Assembly: GCA_028865235.1 (NCBI GenBank) | Contig: CP114561.1 | Location: 3,430,001 to 3,494,000 of the forward strand | Length of the DNA stretch: 64,000 bases | Origin: Candidatus Manganitrophus sp. | GTDB lineage: Bacteria; Nitrospirota; Nitrospiria; SBBL01; Manganitrophaceae | Reading direction: 5' to 3' | Shown here: in pieces, positions 37,878 through 45,340 of the stretch | How positions within the stretch are numbered: the first letter of the stretch is position 1 | Layout: each line of letters begins with the position of its first letter | Notes under the pieces: generated by a model | Database searches by the model: none | What the model was told of the DNA's origin: nothing | Seen by the model: only the letters and a program-made list of their open reading frames with translations | Made by a program: the position numbers and the translations under genes

Positions 37878-39948
37878 TTAGAATCGGCCGGGCCGCTCCA
37901 TTGCCGATTCTCTCTCCTTCGCCTTCTCATCGGAGGAAATCGGCGGCCATTCGATGAACGCCTCGCCCAAGGGATGCTCGAATACGTCGGGAAAAGCCCA
38001 TTGCCCGATCTCGAACCGCGGTTCCCGCAAGATCACCGGATTCACCACGATCACCAACTCCATCTCGTCGTCTCTCCGATTCGACTGCTTGAAGAGCCAT
38101 TCCAAGCCGGGAACCTCCGACAGCCACGGGGGGGCGGTCTCATCCTCCGAGCGCTCCCGGGAGAGGAGTCCGGCCATCAACAGGACCTGCCCGTCTTCCA
38201 ATCGGGCCGTCGTCTTCAGGGAGCGGGTTCGAAACGCGGTCGTCGAGACATTGTTTCCCGTCGTCTCGCGGACCGAGGCGGTGAGCTGAGGATCGGGGGT
38301 CGAAATCGTCGGGATGACGTCGAGGGTGATCCGATCGTCCTCTCCGACCAGCGGCCGAATCTGGACGGTGACCCCGAACGGCACAAAAATCACCGAGCTG
38401 AAGACGCCGGGAGGAAGCTGGCCTCCCCCTCCCGCGCCGCCTGCGGTAAGGGCCGGAGAAAAAGCCTGAGGAACCGGCAGTTCTCCGCCGACCTGAAACT
38501 GCGCCTGCTCCCCCGAGAGCACCATCAGAGAGGGGGAGGCCAGGCTTCGGGCCAGGTTGAGTCGCTGAAGCATCGACAGCAGGGAAGCCATCGCGAATCT
38601 TCCGCTCTGAAGCTGGAAGGTATTGCTCAGGCTGCCGGCCAGAAAAGAAAGGACATTTTGCACATCGGTTTGATCGAAGGTCCCGACACGGGCCGCTTCG
38701 CCCCCCTGGAAGGGGATCGCGTTCGGCGCCGGGTTCAGAGAACCCTGAGCGAAGGAGCTTGCCCCCGCAAAGAAATCGGCATTGAAGGTCCGGAGCTTGT
38801 TCCGGTTGATTTCATAGAGATTGATATCGACGCGGACCTGGGGGAGGTCTTTGACGCGAAGCAGCGACAGCAGCCGCCCCTGGGCCGCGACGATCATCTT
38901 CGCGCGCCCCAGGTTCTTTCGGACCAGATTGGCGAGGCTTCCATCCCCACCCCCTCCTCCGGAGATCGATCCAAAGGAGCCTCCCCCTCCGCTCGTCTGC
39001 CCCTGAACCGCCGCCAGGGCCCCCGCCTCGTCGGCGACGACCTTGAGCTCCCCCCCTCGCGCGCTCTCCCCCCAGCAGATGAGCGGCGATATTGAGAATC
39101 CGAATTAACGCGACCTGGTTCGGCACGGCCCCCTCCAGGATAAACGCATCCTGTTCGTCATTATGAGCCGCCCCCCTCGGCAGGCGCCGGACGCGAACCT
39201 CCTCCGCGCCGATCTCCCGAATCGCCCGCGCGATCCGCTCTTCCAGGGTCGGGGGGAGCTTCTCCAGGCGGATCATATTGATGATCGAAGCGCTCGGGGG
39301 GGCCGGAGCATCCACTCTCGCGGAGGGCTTTGCGCCGTCCGCCTGCTCCGCGGAGGCTCCCGAGGCGCTCTCCTCGCCCGGGTTCTCCGGGGCCGGCGAA
39401 GAGGAGCTCTTACCGGAGGCCTGCACGAACGGCTTCGCTCTTCCTTCTCTCTGTCCTCCCCCGGCCTTGAAATAGTCGCGCGTGATCGCCTCCGCGGCGT
39501 TGGAATAGCCGACGTCGGGGACGCTCCCTGTCAGGAGAATTGCGTCTCGGTCGGGCGCCACCTCCACCCGGATCGAGGGATGGACCTGATGGAGCGCCGC
39601 ATGCAAGATCGACAGATCGGGCTCCACAACGCAGAGGTAGGTCCGCATCTTCCCAGACTCGAGCCAGGCGAGCACGGTGGTCCTCCCTGTATTCAGGCCG
39701 AAGAGCAACAGCTCCCGCTCGGTCAGCAGCTCCGCCGAAACGATGGCGTTGTCCCCCACCGCCAGACGTCGGACCTTTTCGGGAAGAACAAGACGACGAT
39801 GTTGGGATTTGATCATTTGAAGGAAGACCGGGGAGGCTTCCTGCGCCGATCCGCCGGAGGCGCCGGCGAGCACCGACAAGCAGACGGTCAGGGTGAGGAT
39901 CCACCTCCAAGCGTTTCTTTTTCCCTGTGAAATAAAGTGTCGAATCAT
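37878..39948 (-). CDS. rcpA: Tad/Flp pilus secretin RcpA/CpaC, one frameshift
   Basis: Outer-membrane channel, about 690 aa. Signal peptide from ATG 39948 (MIRHFISQGKRNAWRWILTL and TVCLSVLAGASGGSAQ). T2SS_N/BON-like part LVLPEKVRRLAVGDNAIVSA, then VLAWLESGKMRTYLCVVEPD; a 75-aa Ser/Gly/Pro-rich linker follows. A frameshift near 39060 leads to the secretin core: PQVRVDINLYEINRNKLRTF, LARSLASPSLMVLSGEQAQF, QVGGELPVPQA, GVTVQIRPLV, ITLDVIPTIS, LKTTARLEDGQVLLMAGLLS and LVIVVNPVI. The ribosome site is GGAAG. First gene after flp, behind a hairpin, so probably read through at reduced level. Confidence 0.9.
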
Positions 39949-39984
39949 CTTCCGTTCGTTATAAAAATTTCCGATCGGCAAGAA

Positions 39985-40015
39985 CACTCCCCCGGTTTTC
40001 AGGCCGGGGAGAGTG
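39985..40015 (-). terminator. Hairpin between flp and secretin gene, copy 1
   Basis: CACTCCCCCGG and CCGGGGAGAGTG form a stable stem. On the minus strand it follows the flp stop by about 35 nt and is followed by TTCTTG and, further on, AAATTTTT. It probably attenuates transcription so that pilin is made in excess over the assembly genes. A near-identical hairpin follows flp copy 2 (41980-42011). Confidence 0.55.
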
Positions 40016-40047
40016 CCTCCCACCAAAACTGTTCCCCGAGCGATCGT

Positions 40048-40416
40048 TTACGGTTCGAGGACCAGATCTCCCAGCGATCCGCCGCCGGTTGCGGCGTTGT
40101 TTCCAAGCCGAGAGGTGGCCGAGTTTGCGATAATGGTCCCGATGTCAAGCCCGATGCCGGTGTCCGCCGCGCCGGCGGAATCGGTGCCCGCGACCGTGTC
40201 GGTGGTCTCGATGAGCTTTCCGCTGACGATCGGCGCGTTGTCATCCACATGCGCCCCCGGTAGTACCGCGGCCACCGCCGCCATCATGTCGGTGGTCTTA
40301 TGGCCGAATGTCGAGACGGCGGCCGCCCCCATGAGGGCGACGCCGGCGATGAGCAGCGCATACTCCACGAGTGCCGATCCTTTCTTACACTTCCACAATG
40401 AATTGAACATTTTCAT
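40048..40416 (-). CDS. flp: Flp-family type IVb major pilin, copy 1
   Basis: 122-aa pilin. MKMFNSLWKCKKGSALVEYALLIAGVALMGAAAVSTFG has the type IVb leader with cleavage before SALVEYALLIAG (Gly at -1, Glu at +5 position region). Flp pilins usually end at 50-70 aa; this one has a 75-aa Ala/Gly/Asp-rich extension (DIGTIIANSATSRLGNNAAT). Start ATG 40416 follows AAGGAGAATG. First gene of the Tad locus. A second copy at 42044-42412 differs at only a few residues (TDSAGAAD versus TTSAGAPV). Confidence 0.9.
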   Translation of the reverse strand: MKMFNSLWKCKKGSALVEYALLIAGVALMGAAAVSTFGHKTTDMMAAVAAVLPGAHVDDNAPIVSGKLIETTDTVAGTDSAGAADTGIGLDIGTIIANSATSRLGNNAATGGGSLGDLVLEP

Positions 40417-40539
40417 TCTCCTTGTCGTTAGGTGATTGCATCTTCTCCATTCCCGCCCGGCAGAATCGATTCCGAGGTGACGGAATCGGTGGCGCCCGGC
40501 CGCGCCGCGGGAACGTTTCTACTCGGCCGGTATTCTTTA

Positions 40540-40677
40540 TCTCTCCGGTGGACCTGCCAATTCCACCGTGATACGCGCGCAGGTGCTCTTGTACGGGATT
40601 TGAAACGATCCGGCACCTTTTTTTCAATAAACGGTCGGCTCCCTTCAATAATCCGCCGATTGATTCAATGAATGGAA
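40540..40677. promoter_or_regulatory. Structured upstream element, copy 1 (before flp copy 1)
   Basis: Conserved with copy 2 (42535-42671) and, more divergently, copy 3 (44343-44472, upstream of cld). On the plus strand it has ACCTGC (40552-40557), GCAGGTGC (40579-40586) and GCACC plus seven T (40613-40624). The middle segment can pair with either side, so two alternative stems are possible, the second a terminator. On the minus strand it lies 125-260 nt upstream of the flp start and includes its likely promoter/leader. Confidence 0.5.
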
Positions 40678-40940
40678 GTTTGAAAGCAATCTAAATGGTT
40701 GGGCGGAACAGAGTCGGGGAGAAGGCCGCATCGAACCACGCAGCCCTGGAGCGTTGCAGCCGACTGTGATAGAAGCAGTTGTGAAATCAGCGCTTAAACT
40801 TTGGAAAGTTGAGGTCGGTCAATTACGATGATCGGCGGGCTTGGAAGGTAAATTAGGGAGATTAATTTTTAATGAAAACTAAAAATCGATCACACATTTG
40901 ATAAAAGGCAGGAGAAATCGGTCGCTTTAGGTATCGTTCA

Positions 40941-40974
40941 GGGTAGTAGGTCAACTCAAATTGACCCGCTACCC
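40941..40974. repeat. Inverted repeat with 14-bp arms
   Basis: GGGTAGTAGGTCAA (40941-40954) and TTGACCCGCTACCC (40961-40974) match at 12 of 14 positions around a 6-nt loop and are flanked by CGTTCAGG on both sides. It could be a terminator of the His-rich gene (no clear T run) or a tiny mobile-element relic. 40678-40940 otherwise shows no feature I can support. Confidence 0.45.
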
Positions 40975-40996
40975 GTTCAGGAGGCCGACCGCAGGG

Positions 40997-41347
40997 TCAT
41001 GCGAAAGAGACTTTACCATGATCGTCGCAATGCGTGCCATGAGCATGGTGAAGATGCCCTTCGACAACGTAGTCTGAGTGACCCTGGTGTGGAAGCGCTT
41101 CATGTCCACAACCGTCACCGTGCTGATGGCCCTGATCGTGGCTTGCACAGGCATGATCCGACGTACAACGGTCAGGATTCGTAGAGGATACTTCTAATGA
41201 ATGCTCATCAACATGACCCTCGTGTGCCGAATGCAGATGGCCGTCGTGAAGATAATCAATGTGGCCGCCATGGCGAACGGCCCTATGACCGCAGTCGGTC
41301 CCGTGGGTATGGCCGTGATTTTTGTGTGTTTCATGGTTCGTCGTCAT
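40997..41347 (-). CDS. Histidine-rich metal-binding protein, two internal repeats
   Basis: 116 aa, about a quarter His. Two units of the same pattern: HGTDCGHRAVRHGGHIDYLH with DGHLHSAHEGHVDEH, and HGDGCGHEALPHQGHSDYVV with EGHLHHAHGTHCDDH. The His/Cys/Asp pattern suits Zn, Ni or Cu storage or buffering in the cytoplasm (no signal peptide). Proteins of this type are common and unnamed in proteobacteria. ATG 41347 follows AAAGGATTG. The AT-rich upstream region could hold a metal-regulator site, but I see no clear Fur/Zur box. Confidence 0.75.
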   Translation of the reverse strand: MTTNHETHKNHGHTHGTDCGHRAVRHGGHIDYLHDGHLHSAHEGHVDEHSLEVSSTNPDRCTSDHACASHDQGHQHGDGCGHEALPHQGHSDYVVEGHLHHAHGTHCDDHGKVSFA

Positions 41348-41559
41348 AATTCAATCCTTTCTTTTCTTTAGATTTTTTTTATAATAGGATTTTCTAACTA
41401 CAAAGTCAATCCAGATATCGGTTTTCCGTATATCTTCAAAAAGTGAGAGTATGCCTTCTAAACATTCGAAAATAGGGCACTCATTAGATGGGGAGTTTTG
41501 CCTGTATTCATAACAGGCCGCAATAACAAGAGCCGCTGCTCTCTTGATGACAAAGAAAG

Positions 41560-41775
41560 GCCTCGGCCCGTTCGGAGCCTCACGAAGAGAGCGGATTCGA
41601 TTCGGACGCTTCCGAACGACGACGGCAGGAACCTGGAAAGGGAAATGGCCCGATCTGCGCGGAAGTCCTCGACCGACCCCAGTATCTTCGAATTCAAATG
41701 GCCAGAGAGCGGGTCGTTGCGAAACGCTGAAGCTCGGTCGTCGTATGGTGATGGCCGACCGCCCGGACCACGCTT
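41560..41775 (-). pseudogene. Decayed copy of the 3' end of the HTH gene at 42757
   Basis: About 210 bp aligning, with many differences and gaps, to 42780-42965. Shared stretches include CCAGAGAGCGGGTC and GTTGCGAAACGCTGAAGCTC (TTTGCGAAACGCTGAAGCTC in the source). It corresponds to the C-terminal part of that protein (RIRRCWGSIEAFRSDRGIS). The reading frame is lost. 41348-41559 holds nothing I can support. Confidence 0.65.
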
Positions 41776-41950
41776 GAACCGATCTGTTGATGAAACCGGC
41801 CGGCAGATCATCTGTTTGTCGGTCGATTTATAATCCGAGGAGCTGTTTTCGGAGGATGCGGGATTGGGCGCGGCTGGCAAGGAGCTGCTCCGCGTTGATC
41901 AGGGTGAGTTGGAGGACCCCGCCGGGCATCGGGGTGACATGGTTGATCAT
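41776..41950 (-). pseudogene. Duplicated 3' end of the LytTR regulator gene
   Basis: About 175 bp nearly identical to 44515-44690, the last 42 codons of the LytTR response regulator (MINHVTPMPGGVLQLTLINA, then EQLLASRAQSRILRKQLLGL) plus about 45 bp beyond its stop. It is joined directly to the region downstream of flp copy 2 at GACATGGTTGATCATT. No promoter or start; a by-product of the flp duplication. Confidence 0.8.
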
Positions 41951-41979
41951 TCGTTATAAAAATTTCCGATCGGCAAGAA

Positions 41980-42011
41980 CACTCCCCCCGGTTTTCAGGC
42001 CGGGGAGAGTG
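41980..42011 (-). terminator. Hairpin after flp copy 2
   Basis: CACTCCCCCCGG with CCGGGGAGAGTG, the duplicate of 39985-40015 with one extra C in the stem. On the minus strand it follows the flp copy 2 stop. Here nothing functional lies downstream, so it acts as a terminator if flp copy 2 is expressed. Confidence 0.55.
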
Positions 42012-42043
42012 CCTCCCACCAGAACTGTTCCCCGAGCGATCGT

Positions 42044-42412
42044 TTACGGTTCGAGGACCAGATCTCCCAGCGATCCGCCGCCGGTTGCGGCGTTGTTTCC
42101 AAGCCGAGAGGTGGCCGAGTTTGCGATAATCGTCCCGATGTCAAGCCCGATGCCGGTGACCGGCGCGCCGGCGGAAGTGGTGCCCGCGACCGTGTCGGTG
42201 GTCTCGATGAGCTTTCCGCTGACGATCGGCGCGTTGTCATCCACATGCGCCCCCGGTAGTACCGCGGCCACCGCCGCCATCATGTCGGTGGTCTTATGAC
42301 CGAATGTCGAGACGGCCGCCGCCCCCATGAGGGCGACGCCGGCGATGAGCAGCGCATATTCCACCAGCGCCGATCCTTTCTTACACTTCCACAACGAATT
42401 GAACATTTTCAT
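42044..42412 (-). CDS. flp: Flp-family type IVb pilin, copy 2
   Basis: 122 aa, identical to copy 1 through the leader, hydrophobic helix and most of the tail; it differs at TTSAGAPV versus TDSAGAAD. Leader KKGSALVEYALLIAG intact, same ribosome site and upstream element, so it should be expressed and processed like copy 1. It is separated from the assembly genes by the metal-binding gene and relics. Two pilins of nearly the same sequence could be a dosage increase or the raw material for pilin variation. Confidence 0.88.
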   Translation of the reverse strand: MKMFNSLWKCKKGSALVEYALLIAGVALMGAAAVSTFGHKTTDMMAAVAAVLPGAHVDDNAPIVSGKLIETTDTVAGTTSAGAPVTGIGLDIGTIIANSATSRLGNNAATGGGSLGDLVLEP

Positions 42413-42534
42413 TCTCCTTGTCGTTAGGTGATTGCATCTTCTCCGTTCCCGCCCGGCAGAATCGATTCCGAGGTGACGGAATCGGTGGCGCCCGGCCGCG
42501 CCGCGGGAACGTTTCTACTCGGCCGGCATTCTTT

Positions 42535-42671
42535 ATCTCTCCGGTGGACCTGCCAATCCACCGTGATACGCGCGCAGGTGCTCTTGTACGGGATTTGAAA
42601 CGATCCGGCACCTTTTTTTCAATAAACGGTCGGCTCCCTTCAATATTCCGCCGATTGATTCAATGAACGGA
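42535..42671. promoter_or_regulatory. Structured upstream element, copy 2 (before flp copy 2)
   Basis: As copy 1: ACCTGC 42548-42553, GCAGGTGC from 42574, GCACC with a seven-T run near 42609-42620. One base shorter in the first loop. Confidence 0.5.
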
Positions 42672-42756
42672 GACGTTGAGTGATGGATGGACGGCTGAAA
42701 AACAAAAATGCATCTTTGTTGGAAAACAGTTTGGAAAACGTCGCATCGTCCGTCGA

Positions 42757-43551
42757 TTAATAGAGAGGGGCATTCATAGACAGCGGATTCGATCCGGACG
42801 CTTTCAATCGACGGCGGCGCCGGGGCCTCGGAAGGGAGATTCCCCGATCGCTCCGGAAGGCTTCAATCGATCCCCAGCACCTTCGGATTCGGGCGGCCAG
42901 AGAGCGGGTCTTTGCGAAACGCTGAAGCTCCGTCGTCGTGGGATGATGACCCAGCGTCCGGACCGTTTCTTCGTATGCTTCGACACAAATCGCTTTCTTC
43001 GTATTGATCCGGATCTCCTCCAGCTCGGAATCGGCGATCCGGTGCGCTTTAAGAAGCCGATCGAGGCGGCAGGGAGAGATCCGATTGGCCTGCGCGACCC
43101 CCTTGAGGGTCAGAAGCCGCCCGTAGTCCGCGAGAATTTTCTCCCTGGGGATGTCGATTTCCGAAGAGGGCTTGTATTCGAAGAGGCCGAACTCCGTCCC
43201 TTTGACCAGAAGCTGCCGCACCCGCTCGCGGCTCAGGCCGATCTCGTCGCCCACCCGTTGGAGTGTTCCGCGCGTTTGGTAGAGATGGTAAACATTCAAG
43301 AGTCTCTCGATCCCGCATTGCCTTCGGAGCGTCTGGTCCGATTCGGTTTTTCCGCCCAGGACCCGGTCGATTTTTTTTCGGATGAATCGGGAAATCGGTC
43401 CTCCCGCGAGAATCTTCCGGAGGGTCGACGGCGTGACCCCGAATCTTGATGAGGCCTCGAGAAGCGCGTTGTGATCGGCGATCATCTCTCTCAATTGCGT
43501 GGAGAGCCGTCCGTCCGGTTGGACAGGGGTCGGCGCAAAAATAGAAGACAC
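42757..43551 (-). CDS. DNA-binding protein with sigma-region-4-like HTH
   Basis: 264 aa. The middle part VGDEIGLSRERVRQLL is a sigma-70 region-4-type helix-turn-helix, preceded by a second HTH-like stretch FGVTPSTLRKILAGG. The C-terminal part LGHHPTTTELQRFAKTRSLA followed by RIRRCWGSIEAFRSDRGIS resembles the homing-endonuclease-associated repeat. No nuclease motif is seen. It starts 10 nt after the cld stop and is probably co-transcribed with it. Likely a regulator; target unknown. Its 3' end has been copied to 41560-41775. Confidence 0.65.
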   Translation of the reverse strand: MSSIFAPTPVQPDGRLSTQLREMIADHNALLEASSRFGVTPSTLRKILAGGPISRFIRKKIDRVLGGKTESDQTLRRQCGIERLLNVYHLYQTRGTLQRVGDEIGLSRERVRQLLVKGTEFGLFEYKPSSEIDIPREKILADYGRLLTLKGVAQANRISPCRLDRLLKAHRIADSELEEIRINTKKAICVEAYEETVRTLGHHPTTTELQRFAKTRSLAARIRRCWGSIEAFRSDRGISLPRPRRRRRLKASGSNPLSMNAPLY

Positions 43552-43561
43552 TTTTCCCCCG

Positions 43562-44249
43562 CTATGGATCAGGTTTCGTGAGCGTCGAGACCTTCTTCAT
43601 CCAGATCTCATATTCGAAATCGACATAAAGCCACTCGGGATTCGTTCTGATATCCCGTAGCTCCGAGACCATCTTTCTGAAATCAGGGGCGTCCGCTTCG
43701 TTAAACTCGAAATAAGCGAGAAAATCATACGGCGCCTCCGGATCAATGTGACGGGCGTGGTAGAGCCTTTTGAAAGATTCGATCGGCATACCGGCGGCCG
43801 ATACCGAGATGCCCCTCATGTCGGATTGTTTTCTGAAAGAGGATTTGCCGCTCATCCTGGCTGAGCTTCCACCATTCAGCCGATTTTCCGACCGGGACCA
43901 AGACGGCCGCCGTCTTAGCCGAAGCGGCAGGCTCGGGGCAGGCGATCTTCTTCAGATTCATCCACTCACTCCGGCCCGCATAATGCAAATGTTGAACGAC
44001 TGCGCGAAGAGCGAACCGGCCTGCGGACCCTTCGGAACGATGGCCGGAAAACCGAATCGGCGAGGCGCTTTCAATGCGAATTAGGCCGGCTCCGGACCGA
44101 ATCATCAAGGGGGCTTCTCCTCGGACGCGGCGGACTTCCTGGACGAGGTAGCGATCCAGCCGGCTCTCTCCGCTCAAGATAAGATCGGCCGGAATGTCAC
44201 CCGCCGGAATGAAATAAACCCAGGTTGTAGAAGCCGTCCCGCTCTTCAT
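43562..44249 (-). CDS. Chlorite dismutase / coproheme decarboxylase-family protein, one frameshift
   Basis: About 228 aa after removing an extra G near 43768. N-terminal TWVYFIPAGDIPADLILSGE, then AVVQHLHYAGRSEW, the Cld-family AAVLVPVGKSAEWWKLSQDE, RHEGHLGIGRRYADRIFQK, the proximal-His motif LYHARHIDPEAPYDFLAYFE, and the end LRDIRTNPEWLYVDFEYEIW. These are superfamily hallmarks. True chlorite dismutases and heme-pathway ChdC share them, so activity is not assigned. ATG 44249 follows GGGAAAG. It carries structured element copy 3 upstream and is followed by the HTH gene. Confidence 0.78.
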
Positions 44250-44342
44250 GGTTTCTTTCCCGCCGGAATCGGCTTTAAAAATAAAATTCTCCAAACAAGC
44301 GCTGCGTCGGCGTGTTTGGATGAGGTCAAGGATTTCTTCACT

Positions 44343-44472
44343 TAAGCGACCTGCCTCTTCAGTGTCATCCGCGCGCAGGTCTTCTTATAAGGGATTTCAG
44401 GCGAACCGGCACCTTTTTTTCAACAAATGGATTCTTCCTCTGAACATCCCGTCTTTTGATTCAACGAACGGA
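44343..44472. promoter_or_regulatory. Structured upstream element, copy 3 (before cld)
   Basis: Diverged copy: ACCTGC 44349-44354, GCAGGT 44375-44380, then ACC with a seven-T run (44411-44420), ending TTCAACGAACGG. Loop lengths (20 nt) and the T run are kept although many other positions differ, which argues for function. It lies 95-220 nt upstream of the cld start. Confidence 0.5.
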
Positions 44473-44562
44473 GAGATCGATCAGTGGAGGACCGCTTGAT
44501 CACGCGCGCTTGAACCGACTGTTGATGAAACCGGCCGGCAGATCATCTGTTTGTCGGTCGAT

Positions 44563-45340
44563 TTATAATCCGAGGAGCTGTTTTCGGAGGATGCGGGATT
44601 GGGCGCGGCTGGCAAGGAGCTGCTCCGCGTTGATCAGGGTGAGCTGGAGGACCCCGCCGGGCATCGGGGTGACATGGTTGATCATTTGAATGTTGACCAG
44701 GGTTCCCCGTCCGAGACGGATGAATCGGGGCGGGGTCGAGACGGCGCTCCAACGATTTCAGCCGATGATTGATGCAGTATCGCTCTCTTTTCACGGTGGT
44801 CACGTAGAGGAGCTCTCCATCGGCGACGATGGAAGCGATTTGGGAGACCGGCAAAAGAAGAATATTCTCCTTCTGTTTGACCGGGATCCTTTCCAGATAT
44901 CGCCGATCGGAGCCGTTTCCCGCGCCCCCCGCCCGCTCGGGCGAGGGGTCCTCTTCGAGAAGATCAATCAGCTCCAGCCGTTTCATCGCGCGGCGGAACA
45001 GATCCCGAAGCCGGCCCCGGTCGATCGGCTTGAGGAGGAAATCGAAGGCCTCCACCTCGAAGGCCGAGACGGCGAATTTGTCATGGGCGGTGACGAATAC
45101 CACCAAAGGGCGCGGCTCTTTCTGAAACGAACGGGCGACGGCCAGTCCGTCGAGCCCCGGCATTTGAAGGTCCAAGAGGGCCAGGTCCGGTTTCGTCCGC
45201 TTGATCAATTCGACCGCCGCAGGACCGTTCTCCGCTTCCCCCAGAAGCTCGACCTCCTGAAACGTCTGCAGCAGTTTCGTCAGGTAAAGCCTGGCGGGCC
45301 GTTCATCGTCGGCAATCACCACACGAACTTTTTCACTCAT
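44563..45340 (-). CDS. LytTR-family response regulator, one frameshift
   Basis: About 259 aa. Receiver VRVVIADDERPARLYLTKLL with phospho-acceptor D in LALLDLQMPG (about residue 54), T in FVTAHDKFAV and K in FLLKPIDR. Acidic/Pro linker, then the LytTR DNA-binding domain RIPVKQKENILLLPVSQIAS, VTTVKRERYCINHRLKSLER. A one-base shift near 44740 leads to PPRFIRLGRGTLVNIQMINH. Ends ILRKQLLGL at 44563. Start overlaps the kinase stop (ATGA). Possible target genes include neighbouring flp/cld (inference). Confidence 0.85.

Larger units (their letters stand above)
41951..42671. repeat. Segmental duplication carrying flp (copy 2; source 39955-40676)
   Basis: About 720 bp with a few per cent difference between copies, covering hairpin, flp gene, leader and structured upstream element. 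Differences include one extra C in the hairpin stem and a handful of substitutions in flp. Left edge fused to a LytTR-gene fragment; right edge ends at the CAATGAACGG of the upstream element. Direct orientation, 2 kb apart. Confidence 0.88.

Noticed and set aside
43562..44249. Calling the gene a functional chlorite dismutase
   Set aside because: Superfamily motifs are shared with coproheme decarboxylases and uncharacterised groups; the distal arginine could not be placed with confidence.
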